Assembly: GCA_029891385.1 (NCBI GenBank)
Contig: CM057233.1
Location: 30,486,540-30,550,539, forward strand
DNA from: Erythroxylum novogranatense
Lineage: Eukaryota; Streptophyta; Magnoliopsida; Malpighiales; Erythroxylaceae
Reading direction: 5' to 3'
DNA length: 64,000 nucleotides
A model generated the notes under the pieces. The model made no database searches. It was not told where the DNA came from and worked only from the letters and a program-made list of their open reading frames with translations. How positions within the stretch are numbered: the first letter of the stretch is position 1; each line of letters opens with the position of its first letter. Below, in pieces: positions 46,315 to 58,312 of the stretch. The translations under genes and the position numbers were made by a program.

Positions 46315-46695
46315 CACCACCTTTAAGTGGTTATTGCTCAAGAGTTGGTGTGTGTATCACATGTGCCACACGTGTTATTTATCCCGCATTACCATGCGTC
46401 CTTTATCTACCATGCACATGCCAGATGCACCGCCTTCATGCATGTATTGTGCACAAGTTAGGCACATGTGGTTCTCCTAACACTGATCGAAAAAGACCAT
46501 TTTTTGCAAGTTTTGGGTCGTTTTTTGGGCTCTGAAGCTTGTTTTCAACCCATTTTTCAATTTGGACCACATGTAGCACATATTCAAGCATCCATATGGA
46601 AGAAAAAAAATTGAAAAACAAATTGTTATTCTTCGAAACCTTTATGAAGAAACAAATCAAAAAACCTTCGTTTATATCCACCCGATCACATAACT
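46315..46695 (-). other. Copia leader between 5' LTR and hAT
   Basis: Non-coding stretch between the copia primer-binding site and the hAT right end; the leader continues at 21239 on the other side of the hAT. No motif was found in it besides CATG-rich words. Confidence 0.5.
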
Positions 46696-46707
46696 GCTCT
46701 GATACTG
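46696..46707 (-). other. Primer-binding site of the copia element
   Basis: The minus strand reads CAGTATCAGAGC, two mismatches at most from the TGGTATCAGAGC complement of initiator tRNA-Met. It lies directly inside the proposed 5' LTR. Confidence 0.6.
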
Positions 46708-47218
46708 CGTATAGTATATAACACGAGCCTTAGTTACGTATTCCGCATCGAACATGAAAGGGAAAAAAAATGAAGAAATGTGGAAAAATACCTTATTTCA
46801 GTTTGATGACTTCAAACGAACTTTTTGAAGCCAAAACAGGCGCAAATCTGCCGAAGCTTTAACGAGAGTCAATCCTCAAGAGGTCGTGAAGGCCTTTCTG
46901 TAGCTTCTTTAACATGTGAATCTCTGAACGGGTCAGAGTATTCGTATGTTCACGATTTGCTTAAGCAGTTAAATGAGATCTTAACCTTTTATATATAAAT
47001 ATTCATATCATATCTCCCTATCACAGGCTCAATATGGATTCGATCTATACTAACTGTGGTCTATTTATCTTACTGGACTTTAGCTAACTAATTCAGATCT
47101 TTTATTAGGCTACTTTATTATCTTTATTTGGGTCAAACTCGATTAGCTTAACCGATAATTTACTAAAACCGTTAAAATGTAATTAATTGTTGTACACCAC
47201 ATAAGAAAATATCTAACA
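46706..47218 (-). repeat. 5' LTR of the copia element (about 513 bp)
   Basis: On the minus strand it would start TGTTAGATATTTTC (at 47218) and end ...ATACGCA next to the primer-binding site. A TATA box lies about 225 bp in. Size and ends fit plant Ty1/copia. The partner LTR is outside the window, so the exact ends rest on the TG...CA rule and the adjoining primer site. Confidence 0.6.
46985..46995 (-). promoter_or_regulatory. TATA box in copia 5' LTR
   Basis: TATATAAAAGG on the minus strand, about 225 bp from the LTR start, a normal place for a copia promoter. Confidence 0.55.
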
Positions 47219-48308
47219 ATTATTACTCATACTCCCAATTTGCAACAAATACGGTCCATTTAGTGGACTTGACATAAATGTGTGCAAGTAGAATTTATCC
47301 ATCTCAAGGTGCCTAGTCCAAGACGCTGGAGTAAAGTTGACTTCGAGAAAACACGGTCACGGAAATGCAATTTTGTTTAATTATACTTATGTGTTAGTTT
47401 GGGTTATTTGGAGATGGGTGGATGAGCAAGAATGGATGTCATGTCGTAAATAGCATTAAATATCAACAACACGCTAACAACTGTCGTTTGCCCACCTTTT
47501 AACAAACTTAACCGCCTCCATGGTTACAAAACTCGTCACAGCCGTTCGCCCACCTTTTAACAAACTTAACCGCCTCCACCGTTACAAAACTGGTTTCACA
47601 CTGGCCAAAATTGAAACGCCCTTGCAACTCTCAGAAATTAACGGAACTACCCAGCTGAAGGCTGAAGCTTCCTTCTTTGATTTGATTTCCTATATTTTTC
47701 TCAATTATTTGTATTTCGACGGGGTGCAGCCTTTGAACTTCCACACAATCACCTTTGACTGCCTTTTTGTCCCTTCATCCCAACTTTTCTCAACTCCTCC
47801 CTTGAAGGACATGTGTTAATATCTGAAATATTCATGGACTTGGTCTTTGGTAAACCTTGAGCATTACCAATTTCTTAGCCAAAGTCACTCCGATCAACGT
47901 TCTCACTTATTTAGGCAATTGAGTACGAATCTATTGACTAGTTTCATTTGGACAAGAAGCCATTTATATATATATAGATATAGACAGAGAGGGAGAGCGT
48001 TGGGAACATACCATCCAAAAGGGTGGTTACGGAGCATATTAGATTTTGTCAATTGTTCAAAGTTCCAAAACTTGGTCCACGGCATTAAGATCTTTCTTAC
48101 CGAACTCTCTCTTTAACTACCATCACTGCACCGTTACGTTTCAAGTTTGATATTCTCTCTGTTTTCCTACACTTATCTCTCTCTTTTCTATATATATATA
48201 TATATATATATATATGTAACTGGCTTCTCTTCAGAAACAAGAAAGCACGTAGAGACATTGGATATTTTTTCCTCAGGGTTGAGTCATCTTCTTGTTCAGT
48301 CATCCAGG
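47219..48308. other. Flanking DNA and upstream region of the small gene
   Basis: First sequence outside the nest. It includes a 58-bp tandem duplication (about 47482-47597; GCCCACCTTTTAACAAAC in both units at 47490 and 47548). Further right are CT-rich stretches (48100-48190) and a (TA)n microsatellite at 48190-48215. It probably holds the promoter and 5' leader of the gene at 48309. No other coding frame stands out. Confidence 0.5.
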
Positions 48309-48524
48309 ATGGAGCAGAGTAAAAGCAATAGCAACAACAACAACGGCAATCATCCAGCGCATAGTCAACTAACGAGGATCAAGCAAGAATCAAACTTCAA
48401 GATCGTGGATCGGTCACCGAGACAACCTGAGGTCAGATATGTCCTCAGGGAGATCACCCGCCCGCAGCTCTCTCGCTCTCCTCTTGGATTAACTGGAAGA
48501 CCCATCTCGTTTCACGACTCGTAG
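48309..48524 (+). CDS. Small conserved-looking plant protein, 71 residues, function unknown
   Basis: ATG at 48309, TAG at 48522-48524. The protein is hydrophilic and basic: an Asn/Ser-rich start (SNSNNNNGNH), then LTRIKQESNFKIVDRSP, EVRYVLREITRPQLSR and a C-terminal SPLGLTGRPISF motif. There is no signal peptide, membrane segment or cysteine. The upstream frame is open to 48147 but runs through the TA microsatellite, so this Met is preferred. Codon use and the ordered C-terminal half look like a real short gene rather than chance. I do not recognise the family. A 3' UTR-like AT-rich stretch follows. It is the only candidate intact gene in the window. Confidence 0.55.
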   Translation: MEQSKSNSNNNNGNHPAHSQLTRIKQESNFKIVDRSPRQPEVRYVLREITRPQLSRSPLGLTGRPISFHDS

Positions 48525-50590
48525 ATAAAAATTGGAACCTCTTGTGTAAGGTTCATAGATGTAGGTGTTGTCTTTGATACGGTTACAGTTATCATAGACT
48601 TGATAACTGTATGTCGTAGCCTTTTGGGGTGTTTATGGTATATAAAGTTTTACGATTTGGCGAATCTTCCCTAACATCTGTTCTTCTTGTATTCTGCTTT
48701 TGTCCGAGTCGTGTGTAGATATGTATTCACTCGTTTCTCTGTTTTTGAGAGTTTATACAGTTAGGTCTTAGCCGACTTTTACCACTTCTGGAAATTTTAG
48801 TGAAGAAATGATAAGATAAACATGTTAAAAGAGTTATACTAAAAAACACCCTCCAATTTTATTGAAGGCAAGAGGTTGTGATGTCTTAGATTTCTCAGTT
48901 CTGTTCTGTCTGGAAGAGGGGTATCTGAATACCACTCTGCTTGCAAAAATTTCCTCTTTGTTGAAGATGTGTCATGTTCTCTTTTTTTTTTTTTTTGTTA
49001 CTCTCTAGGATGGTCTCAATTGTAAGAAGGGACTGTTAAGCTATCCACTCTCAAACTAATCTCCGTTCGAGTTTAATAGATCTCTTGTGAGAAGCAAAAT
49101 TTTGACTCTAAATTTTAAACAACTACATATATAAGGATGGTTCGACCCCGCTGTCATATTCTCTTTTGCTGATATTGAGTTTCGATTGACTCGAAGTTGT
49201 TCAGCTGAATACAGACTACTCTGGTACCTAACATACCACCCATGATCAAAAACAGTTGGAAAATTAGGAGTGGTCGAATCAGTTTGTCCACATTTTCTTC
49301 AAACCATCTTGGTGATTATATAATTACTAGATCGAGCTTAGGTAGACTCTAATAGCTTTATTTGAACAAAGTAAAACTATTTCCATCCATGCACGAGTCA
49401 AATTTGTCTCTACTTAGTCGAGAGGCTGCGTAGCTATTCCTTCGTTTTTCTTAAACTCATAGAGGACTGACCATCTCAACCATTCACAAGTTTGCTCAAT
49501 TTTTAGTCATCGTCCAGGGGACAACTTAGAAGTAGAAACCTATGACTTCTAGTTTGGAATGTTCAAACATTTGGTCGTTCGTTTAGATTTTACCCCTTCT
49601 GGAAATTAAAGAAAAGATAATTTAATGAAACTTTAATTTTAAGCTTAGGTTTAATTAAACGAGAACAAAATTTATAAACTAAGTGTGAGTAGTTTATAAG
49701 GATGCAATCTAACTTCTCATAAGCTTAATGTGGGTATACATGTATTCCTAAATACGGATTTTGGGATGAAATGAACCCTAATTATAAAAGAAGTATACAC
49801 TGAAATTTTCAGTATAGTTAAAGAGGAAAAGACATTTATTGCATACCCCAGTAGCATACTACAACCAAAGAATCAACATAACTTTTTACTAAAATATTGT
49901 AATAGATATGGGAAGCAAAAAAGTTATTTAAAAATTTAAAGTTTAAATTAGGGTTTTGAAACCTTAAATCCCAAAGTAAAAGTTAATATTTTGGTGAAGT
50001 GCTACATAGGATACCAAAATTGCGTTGGTGGCTCCCTTAACTTTAAAAAAATCCATATCAGCATCCCTTGATGGAACCCTGATGAGAGTTTGGGATTCTA
50101 ATAGTCTAAGGTTCAAAATGGCATAATTTGCCAAATATTAGGGTCATCTTTTAACATTGTCAAATGTTAGGATCTAAGTTAAATTTTGATCCGAATGTTT
50201 GGGCCAAAGCATACATGTTTAACTAAACCACCATAAATTGATTTTGTATCTCTTTTCCTACTCTTTTTATTATTATTTGCATGTCATTAAAATTATATAT
50301 GTTTATGGTTGCTTGAATTAAATTGTATGCATAGTACAATAACTTATTTATATACTTAAGAAATTTATTCATTAGTGATAAAATATGTAAAAAAGTATAC
50401 ATACATAACTCACCAATCCCCTCTTTTGTCTGTTATTTGGGGACCAAAATTAGTGTTAGAGCACATCTCATTCATTATATATAAATTTGTGGTTAAATTT
50501 AATCAAATATCATTAAGAAATATTTTCATTATTTAAATAAAAACATAAACAAAATTTAATATGTATTATTTGAAGTGAATCACACGTTAA
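48525..50590. other. Intergenic AT-rich DNA
   Basis: No coding frame of note. A poly-T run lies at 48981-48997. Two short similar segments, at about 48776-48826 and 49588-49640 (TTTTACC-CTTCTGGAAATT, then AAGA/GATAA words), suggest an old local duplication. The sequence becomes strongly AT-rich from 49600. No mobile-element ends are identifiable. Confidence 0.45.
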
Positions 50591-51504
50591 TACAGCACTT
50601 AGAAAACGATATTAGAATGCACGAGAAGGGGGGGTTGAATTGTGTATTCTCCTTTTTATAACTCTTTTCATAACTATTTGTTAGAAATAAAATTCTTTAC
50701 AGAATTTTTTATAGATTCTGATTAATCAAACTTTTCAATACTGTGTATATAAAAGGTAAGTAATGATAAAATTTGAAACTAAAATGGAGATAGAGAGTAA
50801 GAGTGGTAGACACGAAGATTTATCCTGGTTCACCCCAAACCGTGGGCTACGTCCAGTCCTCAGAGTTTCTTCTGAGATTTCACTATCTTTTCAATCGTTA
50901 CAAGTATTCTTTCACGAGCCTCTTTAGGTCTCTATAACCAAGATTCTTTCACACTTAGCCTCTGCAGTTATCTCATGCAACTTTTCTTCTCGGAAAATAT
51001 TTGAACACTTTGTTACGTAAAAATAGCACTCACTAAATCACTTTTCACGTAGTAATTTTCTCGCTATTTTGTGTAAGTATCATGACGTAAGTAACTGTTT
51101 TGTGTAACTTTCAGTAACTTTGCAATCTTCGACTTGACTTGTATTTATAGCCTTCGTCTTCAACCGCTTGATTCTTGAATCTTGAATCTTGAATCTTTAA
51201 AGAAGCAGTTAATCGGTTGAGTTCTGTAACTAACTCGAACTGACTCTTGCGTCTTCTTCTTTTCTACGTCTGCGTCTGCTTTTGTATTTGCGACTGCGTC
51301 TGCGTCTGCTTTTGTATTTGCGTCTGCGTCTGCGTCTACTTTGCATTTGCGTCTGCGTCTGCGTCTGCGTCTGCTTTGCATTTGCATTTGTGTCTGCGTC
51401 TGCGTCTGCGTCTGCTTTGCATTTGCATTTGTGTCTGCGTCTGCGTCTGCCTTGCATTTGCGTCTGGATCTGCTTTGCATTTGCGTCTGCGTCTGCTTTG
51501 CATT

Positions 51505-51537
<33 letters not shown>

Positions 51538-51821
51538 TTTGCATTTGCGTCTGCGTCTTTCATTGTCTATGTCGTCTTCGTCTGTGTTGACTTTAACTGT
51601 TTCAACTTCGCTCAGGTGTTGACTTAATTAAATGCGTATCCGACTTGATTATTTCAACTTAAATGCGTATTCGAGTTCGCCTCGTGTCCGACTTGGTTAT
51701 TTCAACTGCGTATGTTCGAGTTAAATCGTGTCCGACTTCGCCTGCATTTTGTTTTCTTTGTATTTGATCTCTTTTGTTATACATCAAAATCATATTTATG
51801 TAAAGTCATTTTGACTTAACA
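50590..51821 (-). repeat. 3' LTR of the Sirevirus-like element
   Basis: The right end is set by the polypurine tract: on the minus strand the LTR begins TGTTAAGTCAAAATGAC at 51821. The left end is uncertain (about 50580-50630, near CGAGAAGGGGGGGTTGAATT). Contents include a GATTCTTGAATCTTGAATC short repeat (51172-51200), the hexamer minisatellite (51262-51560) and CGTGTCCGACTT repeats (51670-51745). Confidence 0.6.
51262..51560. repeat. Hexamer minisatellite (TGCGTC)n with TTGCATT interruptions
   Basis: About 300 bp of TCTGCGTCTGCGTCTGC runs broken by CTTTGCATTTG. Since the unit is six bases and lacks stops in most frames, reading frames of 75-125 codons open on both strands (ADADAN/KQTQTQ-like one way, LRLRL/CVCVC the other). 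These are artefacts of the repeat. It lies within the Sirevirus LTR. Confidence 0.9.
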
Positions 51822-51949
51822 ATCTCCCCTTTTGAGTATAACAAATTATATACAAGAAAAGAAAACAAAATTTCTGAGATGTTGCAAAAGTAAAACAAAA
51901 CTTATCTTCTTCCTTTCTTCATCTCTTTGTGGTCACACCTTCTTTGTCG

Positions 51950-54338
51950 AACATCCTCTCCTCTTACATTCATTTTCTTCTTTTCCTGCTCTCCCCTATT
52001 TGTTATAATAAAAATGATTAATGATTCGACTCTTCAACAGCTCGCTATCATCTTTTGGATCATTCACCGTCTCCTTCATGTCGTTGAGTTCACCACGTAA
52101 TCGCTAACTTCATCGGTGGATCAACCGATGAGGAGGTTTGATCGATATCTGGCGATGGAGGAGTGAAGGGAATCAAGTAGTGTAAGCATCATAGGATGGA
52201 ATGTAGTCTTCATTGATCTCAAAGATGGGTGGACGAATGAGCGTTTGACCGGGAAGATTTTAAGTCAAAAGGAACAGCAAAGATCAAGAATCGCCTTCCT
52301 CGTAGGGTATTGCTTGTGTTTGTATAGGCGGTGTATTAGACAAAGGGCTAATCGTAGAAGCTATCGAATAAGGAACTCAATAAATGTTCTGTTCTTATTC
52401 TTCCCCATGAGCAGTCTTCCTCCTTATTAGTATAGGCCGCCGCTTTATCCGGATTACGCAGGAGTGCATGCCTCGTCAATTCTTCGCACTTCTTCTGCAA
52501 TCTGATCTGCGGACAGATCATTACTAGCATCATCTTCAGGAAATAATTTTGACTTCCCCCTAGTAAAATCTAGTGGATATCTTGGTTGTATATCTGGTGC
52601 AACCATTATCTCTGTGTTCTTTGTGATTGGGAAAATAGTAGATGGTTGGCAAGGACGTTTTGAAGGATATGGCATTGTAGCAAAAAATCCCAAGGTATCA
52701 TAGAAGATCTTTTCATCTTCTTTGAGTAATTCCCATGTGTTATGATTAATCACCATAGGTTATACCACAGCTACTATCTTCTTCACTGGTTGAACACCGA
52801 TTGCAATAGCAGTCCTTTGTCTGGTAACTACTTCCACCATTTTGATCTTCAACTTCTGTTTTCTAAAAAACTTATGGTAGTTGTATACCATCAGACACGG
52901 TTTATCATCATCCGAATCGACATCGTTGTTGCTATTGATGTGCTTGAGAGGAGTCACCGATCCGGCTTTCTCTCTGGCTCCTCTGTTGAGCAATAGGTGT
53001 TTCTGAACCGTGCTTTCCTCCACTGGTTCCTCTGTTGAACAATAGGGTTTCTGAATCAGATATCGCTTTCGGTTTCATTTCTTCTCGAACAAGCATCAAT
53101 AGTTTCTTTCGTTGACTAACTTCCTCGCGATTGAAATGTTCTTCTTCGACTAACCTTCTTAGTCTTTGCTTCCTTGATCGGTCTTACCGATTTCTTTCTT
53201 TGGAGATTTTCCTCTCTGATTTTGATTTTCTCTTCCTCTCGGTCTCTTTGGATTTTCCGCCGTATCATCTTCCGTATAGAGACTAAGGATCTTGTGGCTC
53301 TGGGTGTACAAGATTTAGAGGTTTCTTCTCGAGTCCTGTTCTTCCGCAATCTTTTCTTCTTGTTGCCTCAGAGTCCTAATCCTCGGAGATCTTTTTGCTT
53401 TCTTCACAACTTCGCTCAAAAGACTTTCTCCTCATCTTTTTGGCGCACTTTGTTCATCCTCTGGGATTGGCTTTCTTTGAGATGAGGACTACTTTGTTTA
53501 TGAGAGGTCTTCCTAACACTCTCCTTAGTTCATCCGCAGCGATCTAGTACTCATCGGAGATTGAGAACTTGGGCGGAGTCTTCTTCAATGCGCTCCCCTC
53601 GGTTCTTGACTTCCAAGAGTCGGCTTGGTCTTTGTTCATCGTGCTCGGACCCATTCGCCGTATTGTGTGTGCATCGATCTTGCTCTTCACAGAACAATTC
53701 TTCTATTTCCTTAGTGCGCATTTAATACCGATTCCTTAAAATCCTCGTCGAAGCATACCATAAGGATAACTAGTTGAATCCTTTATCCCCTTAATCATAT
53801 AATGAAGGATCAAGAAGGGTAAATTTATGGGATTTCGATTCATTAGGTAGAACAGACATTGTTCATCCAGAGTGGTCACCAAATGTCTTGAACCAACTCT
53901 GGGTAGAATGCAATTAAACAAAATTGCATGAAGCACCCTAGTCTTTGGAATCAAATTGGATGTCTTCCTCTCCCTTGAATCATTTGTACCATATAGTTGC
54001 CTCCTGATATCTTCTTCCTTCATAGCGACTTGTGACATCCATCCGGCCTTGGTAGACAGTTTCTCACCAACCGATGGATAATCGATCACCTTCTTTATAA
54101 GCTCCTTTGTCACAACAACAGATATTCTATCTACAGAAGATACGATGGTGTTGTTTATTAGTTGAGCGTTCTTCCAAAACTCATATACCTCATTGGTGTA
54201 TACAGGTTCTTGCGTCTGGAAGACGTTCCTCCAATCAGCTCTTATGATTTCTGGCTCTACATCCATTCCGTCTCTTCTTAGTGACTCAAAGTTCACATGT
54301 CTTCCATAAATCATAGCTGCTTCCATTGTGTAGAGCAA
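51950..54338 (-). pseudogene. Downstream reading frame of Sirevirus-like element (plant transposon-protein domain)
   Basis: The 200-codon part at 54338-53736 contains VYTNEVYEFWKNAQ, VTKELIKKVIDYPS, RVLHAILFNCILPR and LPFLILHYMIKGI, matching my memory of the putative plant transposon protein domain found after pol in Sirevirus and related elements. Downstream are a Lys/Arg/Glu-rich part (53349-53116) and acidic or polar parts (53023-52454) in shifting frames. The role of this frame in the family is unknown; env-like or Gag-related roles have been suggested. Frames change several times, so it is not translatable whole. Confidence 0.7.
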
Positions 54339-54698
54339 AAACTGTCTTCTGGAGAACTTTTTGAGTGAGATGTTTTGAGAGAATTGGTAAAGCAGAAATG
54401 AACTGTTAGGAGATGATGAAAAGACTGCTATAATTTCACCTTCAGTCTACTTGTAGGATTATAGTCCGGTGAGTTCTAGAATCATTAAGAGCCTCGATAT
54501 AATCAGATTTTTCCCTCAAAAAATCTTCCTTGTGAGAGAAGTTACCAACAGAACTCATCAGTAACTAACGCCGTTAGATTTGACGTTACTTTAGTCTCGA
54601 CTGCTCACTTAACATAACCATGTTAAGATTGCGTCTTATCTTTTGGAACCGTTCTTCACTCGGTGGTTTAGTGAAGATATCCGCCACCAAGTTTCGTT

Positions 54699-57600
54699 TC
54701 AACGAATCGTAGAAGCACCACTTTCCTCGAACATAATCTCTCGAAGTGATGTCCGACTTCTATATGCTTCACTCGAATGTGAATTGGATTCTTTGATAGA
54801 TTGATTGCCTTTGGTGTTGTCGCAATAGATTGGAATCTCCTCCTCGAATCGAATAGTCTTCAAGTCGACATTGATCCACGGCGGCTCGTGAGCAAAGAAC
54901 TTGCGATGTATATATATTCGCTTCACGGTTGATAGAAAGCAATTGAGCTTTGTCTCTTGCTTGACCAGAGACTAGATTTCCTCCAAGAAAGTGATATCCT
55001 CCACTTGTGCTCTTCCTTTCGATTCTATCTCGGCATAGTCCGCATCGCAATATCCAATTAACCTGAAATCTTTACCTTTCTCAAACATTAAGCAAAGATC
55101 GATAGTACTGCGAGATATCTCAAAATTCTTTTAACAAAGAATAAAATGAGACTCTCTAAGATCGGCTTGAAATCTTGCACACAAGCATACACCGAACAAA
55201 ATATCGTGTCTACTTGTCAGAAGATACAAGAAGGAACCGATCATCCCTCTATATAGGGTTTGATCCACTTTCTTACCAAATTCGTCTTTCGACAAAAGGT
55301 TTGAAGGATGCATCGGAGTTGCCATAGGCTTCACATTATTCAAATCAAATTTATTCAACAACTCTTTCACATACTTTTGTTGATGAATGAAGATCTTCTC
55401 TTGGTTTGCTTAACTTGCAACCCAAGAGAGAACTTTAACTCACCCATCATACTCATTTCAAATTCTTTCTTCATTAGACTTTCAAACTTCAAGCATAACT
55501 CTTTTCAAGTAGTACCAAAATGATATCATCAACGTAGATCCGCATCTTAAGATAAAATCATTCGAAAATTCTTCCTAAAGAGCGCCTTATCAACTTGACC
55601 TCATCAAACCATTCTCTATTAAAAGGTACTCAGACGATCATACCAAGCTCAGGAGTTTGCTTGGGCCGTATAAGGCTTTGTGAAGTCTATAGACATAGTC
55701 CGGTTTTAACATCTTGAAGCGGTGTGGTTGTTTGACATACACCTCTTCATCTATAAAGCCATTCGTAAATGCACTCTTCACATCCATATGAAACAACTTT
55801 ATATCATGACGGATCGTATATGTCAACAAAATCCTTATAGCTTCAAGTCTGCTACTTGGAGCATATGTTTTATCAGTAGTCTATTCCTTCACGATTATAG
55901 CCTTGGCTACTAATCTAGCCTTATTTCGACTCACTCTTTCCGATTCATCTAACTTATTCTTAAAAACCCATCTGGTTTCTATAATAGATTTCTTAGGTGG
56001 TTTAGGAACTAAGGACCAGACGTTATTCCTAGTAAATTGATTCAGCTCCTCTTGCATGGCTAACGTCCAAGCTTCGCCTCAAGAGCTTCCTCAACCTTCT
56101 TAGGCTCTACTTCGTAGATAAAGCTACATTAGCTTCTCTTCTGAATCTGGACCTTGTCCTAACTCCTTCTGAGGTCTCACCGATAATTAACTCTTCTGGA
56201 TGAGAATTTTTATACTTCCAATTTCGTCTTAGTTTAATAGATTCTAGAATATCCTCAATTTTGTTCTCATGAGTGTCTGATGAAGGAGTTTCTGTGGTAT
56301 CATCTAAGTTCTTTGAAGGACCTTCATTCTCTATGTCATCTTCCTTATGAGGTTGAGAGCTATCATCAAACTTGACATGGATGGTCTCTTCAACAGTTTT
56401 TGAAGTAAGATTGTAAACTCGAAATGCCTTAGACGATGATGAGTAGCCTAGAAAGATTCCTAGATAGGTCTTCGAATCGAATTTATCCAATGACTCTTTC
56501 AGATTCGAATGGAACATTTGCACCGAATGGATGAAAGTAAGATACGCTTGGTCTTCTTCCATTCCATAACTCATAAGGAGTCTTCTTCAACATGGGTCGC
56601 AATGTAATTCTATTCGAATATAGCATGTCAGATTCACGCCTTTCCTTGTAAATACTTAGGAAGATTCATCTCACATAGCATGGTCCTTGCCATCTCTTGA
56701 ATCGTCCTATTCTTCCTTTCAACAACTCTATTCTGTTGTGAAGTTCTAGGGGCCGAGAAGTTGTGGGAAATTCCATTCTCCTCACAGAATACTCTAAATT
56801 TCTCATTTTCAAACTCTCCACCATGGTAACTCTTGATACTGGCTATGGACATTCCTTTTTCATTCTGTAACTTTCTGGATAAGGTTCTAAAGCACTTAAA
56901 AGACTCATCTTTGTGTGATAAGAATAATATCCAACAAAATCGAGTAAAGTCATCAACAATAACAAATCCATATTTCTTTCTACCAAGACTTATTGTCCTT
57001 GTTGGACCAAATAAATCCATATGTAACAATTCTAAAGGTCTCGATGAGGTTACAAAACTTTTAGAAGAAAAAGAAGTTTTAACTTGTTTTCCTTTCAAAC
57101 AATTTTCACAGAAAAATTCTTTGTCAAAACTTATCTTTGGCAAACCTCTTACCAAATCATGTTTTACTAATTTTGAAATATGTTTCAAAAAGACATGACC
57201 TAGCTTTTTATGCCAGATTAGTCTTTCTTCTCCAGAAGATAGAAAATATGAAATATTTTGACTTTGAAAATCTTCTCAATTGATTTTGTAAAGATTGTTT
57301 CTTCTCTTGGCAGAGAAAAGTATAGACCCATCTTTGTTTCGACTTCGCAAAGATTTTGATTGAATGTAAGCTGTGAAACCGTAATCACACAATTGATCGA
57401 CGCTAATTAAGTTATGCTTGCACCATCAACAAGCAAGACATTATTTATGCATGCAAAGGAATCTTTACCTATTTTTCCGATTCCAATAATTTTGCCTCTT
57501 TGGTTGTCTCCGAAGTTATCGATCCTCCTTCTTATCTTGAAGGTCTAGGAACATAGACTTTCTTCCCGTCACGTGTCGCGAGCATCCACCGCCTAAATAC

Positions 57601-57720
57601 CAATGGTCTTCTTTGTATCTTCCAAGGAAGGATATCTGCGGGAGAAACTATTTTATTTTTGGTACCCAAATTTTTTGGATCCTTTACGGTTAGTAGTATG
57701 CATATGATGTGATCTTTCAT
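54699..57720 (-). pseudogene. Sirevirus-like pol (integrase, reverse transcriptase, RNase H)
   Basis: Integrase at 57188-56634: zinc pair CENCLKGKQ, HMDLFGPTRT (first Asp), then KSYHGGEFEN where relatives have SDHGGEF (second catalytic Asp appears replaced by Tyr), and VVERKNRT (Glu). The linker 56574-56107 has YLGIFLGYSSSSKAFRVYN. Reverse transcriptase pieces: LFHMDVKSAFTNGFIDEEVYV (55780) and YRLHKALYGP; RKSTSGGYHFLGG (about 55020) belongs to RNase H. MHPSNLLSKDEFGKKVDQ-type text lies at 55320-55260. Numerous single-base shifts separate the pieces. Confidence 0.85.
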
Positions 57721-58025
57721 GCATATAACTAGGACGTTGATTAAAATGAATTATCCTATAACTTCCTTTTGAAAGATGATTTTTACGAGACCGAGTCATG
57801 TTTCAGTAACCCTAGTCGGTCTTATCACTCGGATGTCTACATTTTTCAAGCATTTCATTATTTTTCTTTGTACTTTCGTGAAAGTAGCTAAATCGGTGAT
57901 AAATTCTTAATCCTTATTTTAAGTTGATTGATCTCTTACGATCCGCTCTACAAACTTCCTTTATCTTCTAATTGTTTCTTTAAACAAATATTTTCTCTCT
58001 ATTAACTCAAGATGTCTAATATTTT

Positions 58026-58312
58026 CTACATACTTTTTTTTAACAACATCTTGCTTCGTAGAATAGCATGAGAATCTTCTAACAGTTCTGAGTATGCATC
58101 ATGCAAATTATCGTAGTCAGATTTTACCTCTTCATCACTATCTTCCTCGGCCATCAGGCAGATGTTCGCATGTTCTGATAACTCGAAACCTGTATCGGAT
58201 TCGGATGAATCTAGGTCCTCCCAAGTTGCCATCATGCTTTTCTTTCCTTCTCTACTCTTCTTTGATTTCTTCTTGAGAGTAGGACATTCAAATTTGTAGT
58301 GTTCAAGCTGCA
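58026..58312 (-). pseudogene. Sirevirus-like gag C-terminal remnant
   Basis: Begins in a broken zinc knuckle (HYKFECP preserved; the first two Cys lost), then a Lys-rich KKKSKKSREGKKS, an acidic ESDTGF...EEDSDEEVKSDYD and a LHDAYSELLEDSH segment, typical of the region between knuckle and protease in Sireviruses. The 5' boundary at about 58312 coincides with the caulimovirid fragment. Confidence 0.75.

Larger units (their letters stand above)
6406..47218 (-). mobile_element. Ty1/copia element, outermost layer of the nest
   Basis: On the minus strand the order is 5' LTR (46706-47218), primer-binding site, leader (46315-46695 and 20231-21239), gag (19557-20230), then protease, integrase and reverse transcriptase (8519 down to 6406). 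The reading frame is continuous across E once one TAGCC target duplication is removed: the protease D-S-G motif is rebuilt exactly at the junction. The leader is likewise split by the hAT with one CCTTATCC copy each side. The element is cut at 6406 by A, and its remaining 3' half lies left of the window. Many stops; the oldest layer here. Confidence 0.85.
50590..58312 (-). mobile_element. Sirevirus-like Ty1/copia element, 5'-truncated
   Basis: Minus-strand order: gag knuckle tail (58312-58026), protease and integrase (57720-56634), reverse transcriptase and RNase H (56574-54699), an extra frame (54338 to about 51950), polypurine tract AAAAGGGGAGATTG (about 51822-51837), 3' LTR (to about 50590). 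A reading frame after pol is a Sirevirus trait. The 5' LTR, leader and most of gag are missing: gag ends abruptly at about 58312 against a caulimovirid fragment. Many one-base shifts; non-functional. Confidence 0.82.

Noticed and set aside
51160..51627. Long overlapping frames on both strands (ADADAN-, KQTQTQ- and LRLRLC-rich)
   Set aside because: They are translations of a hexamer minisatellite that lacks stop codons, not genes.
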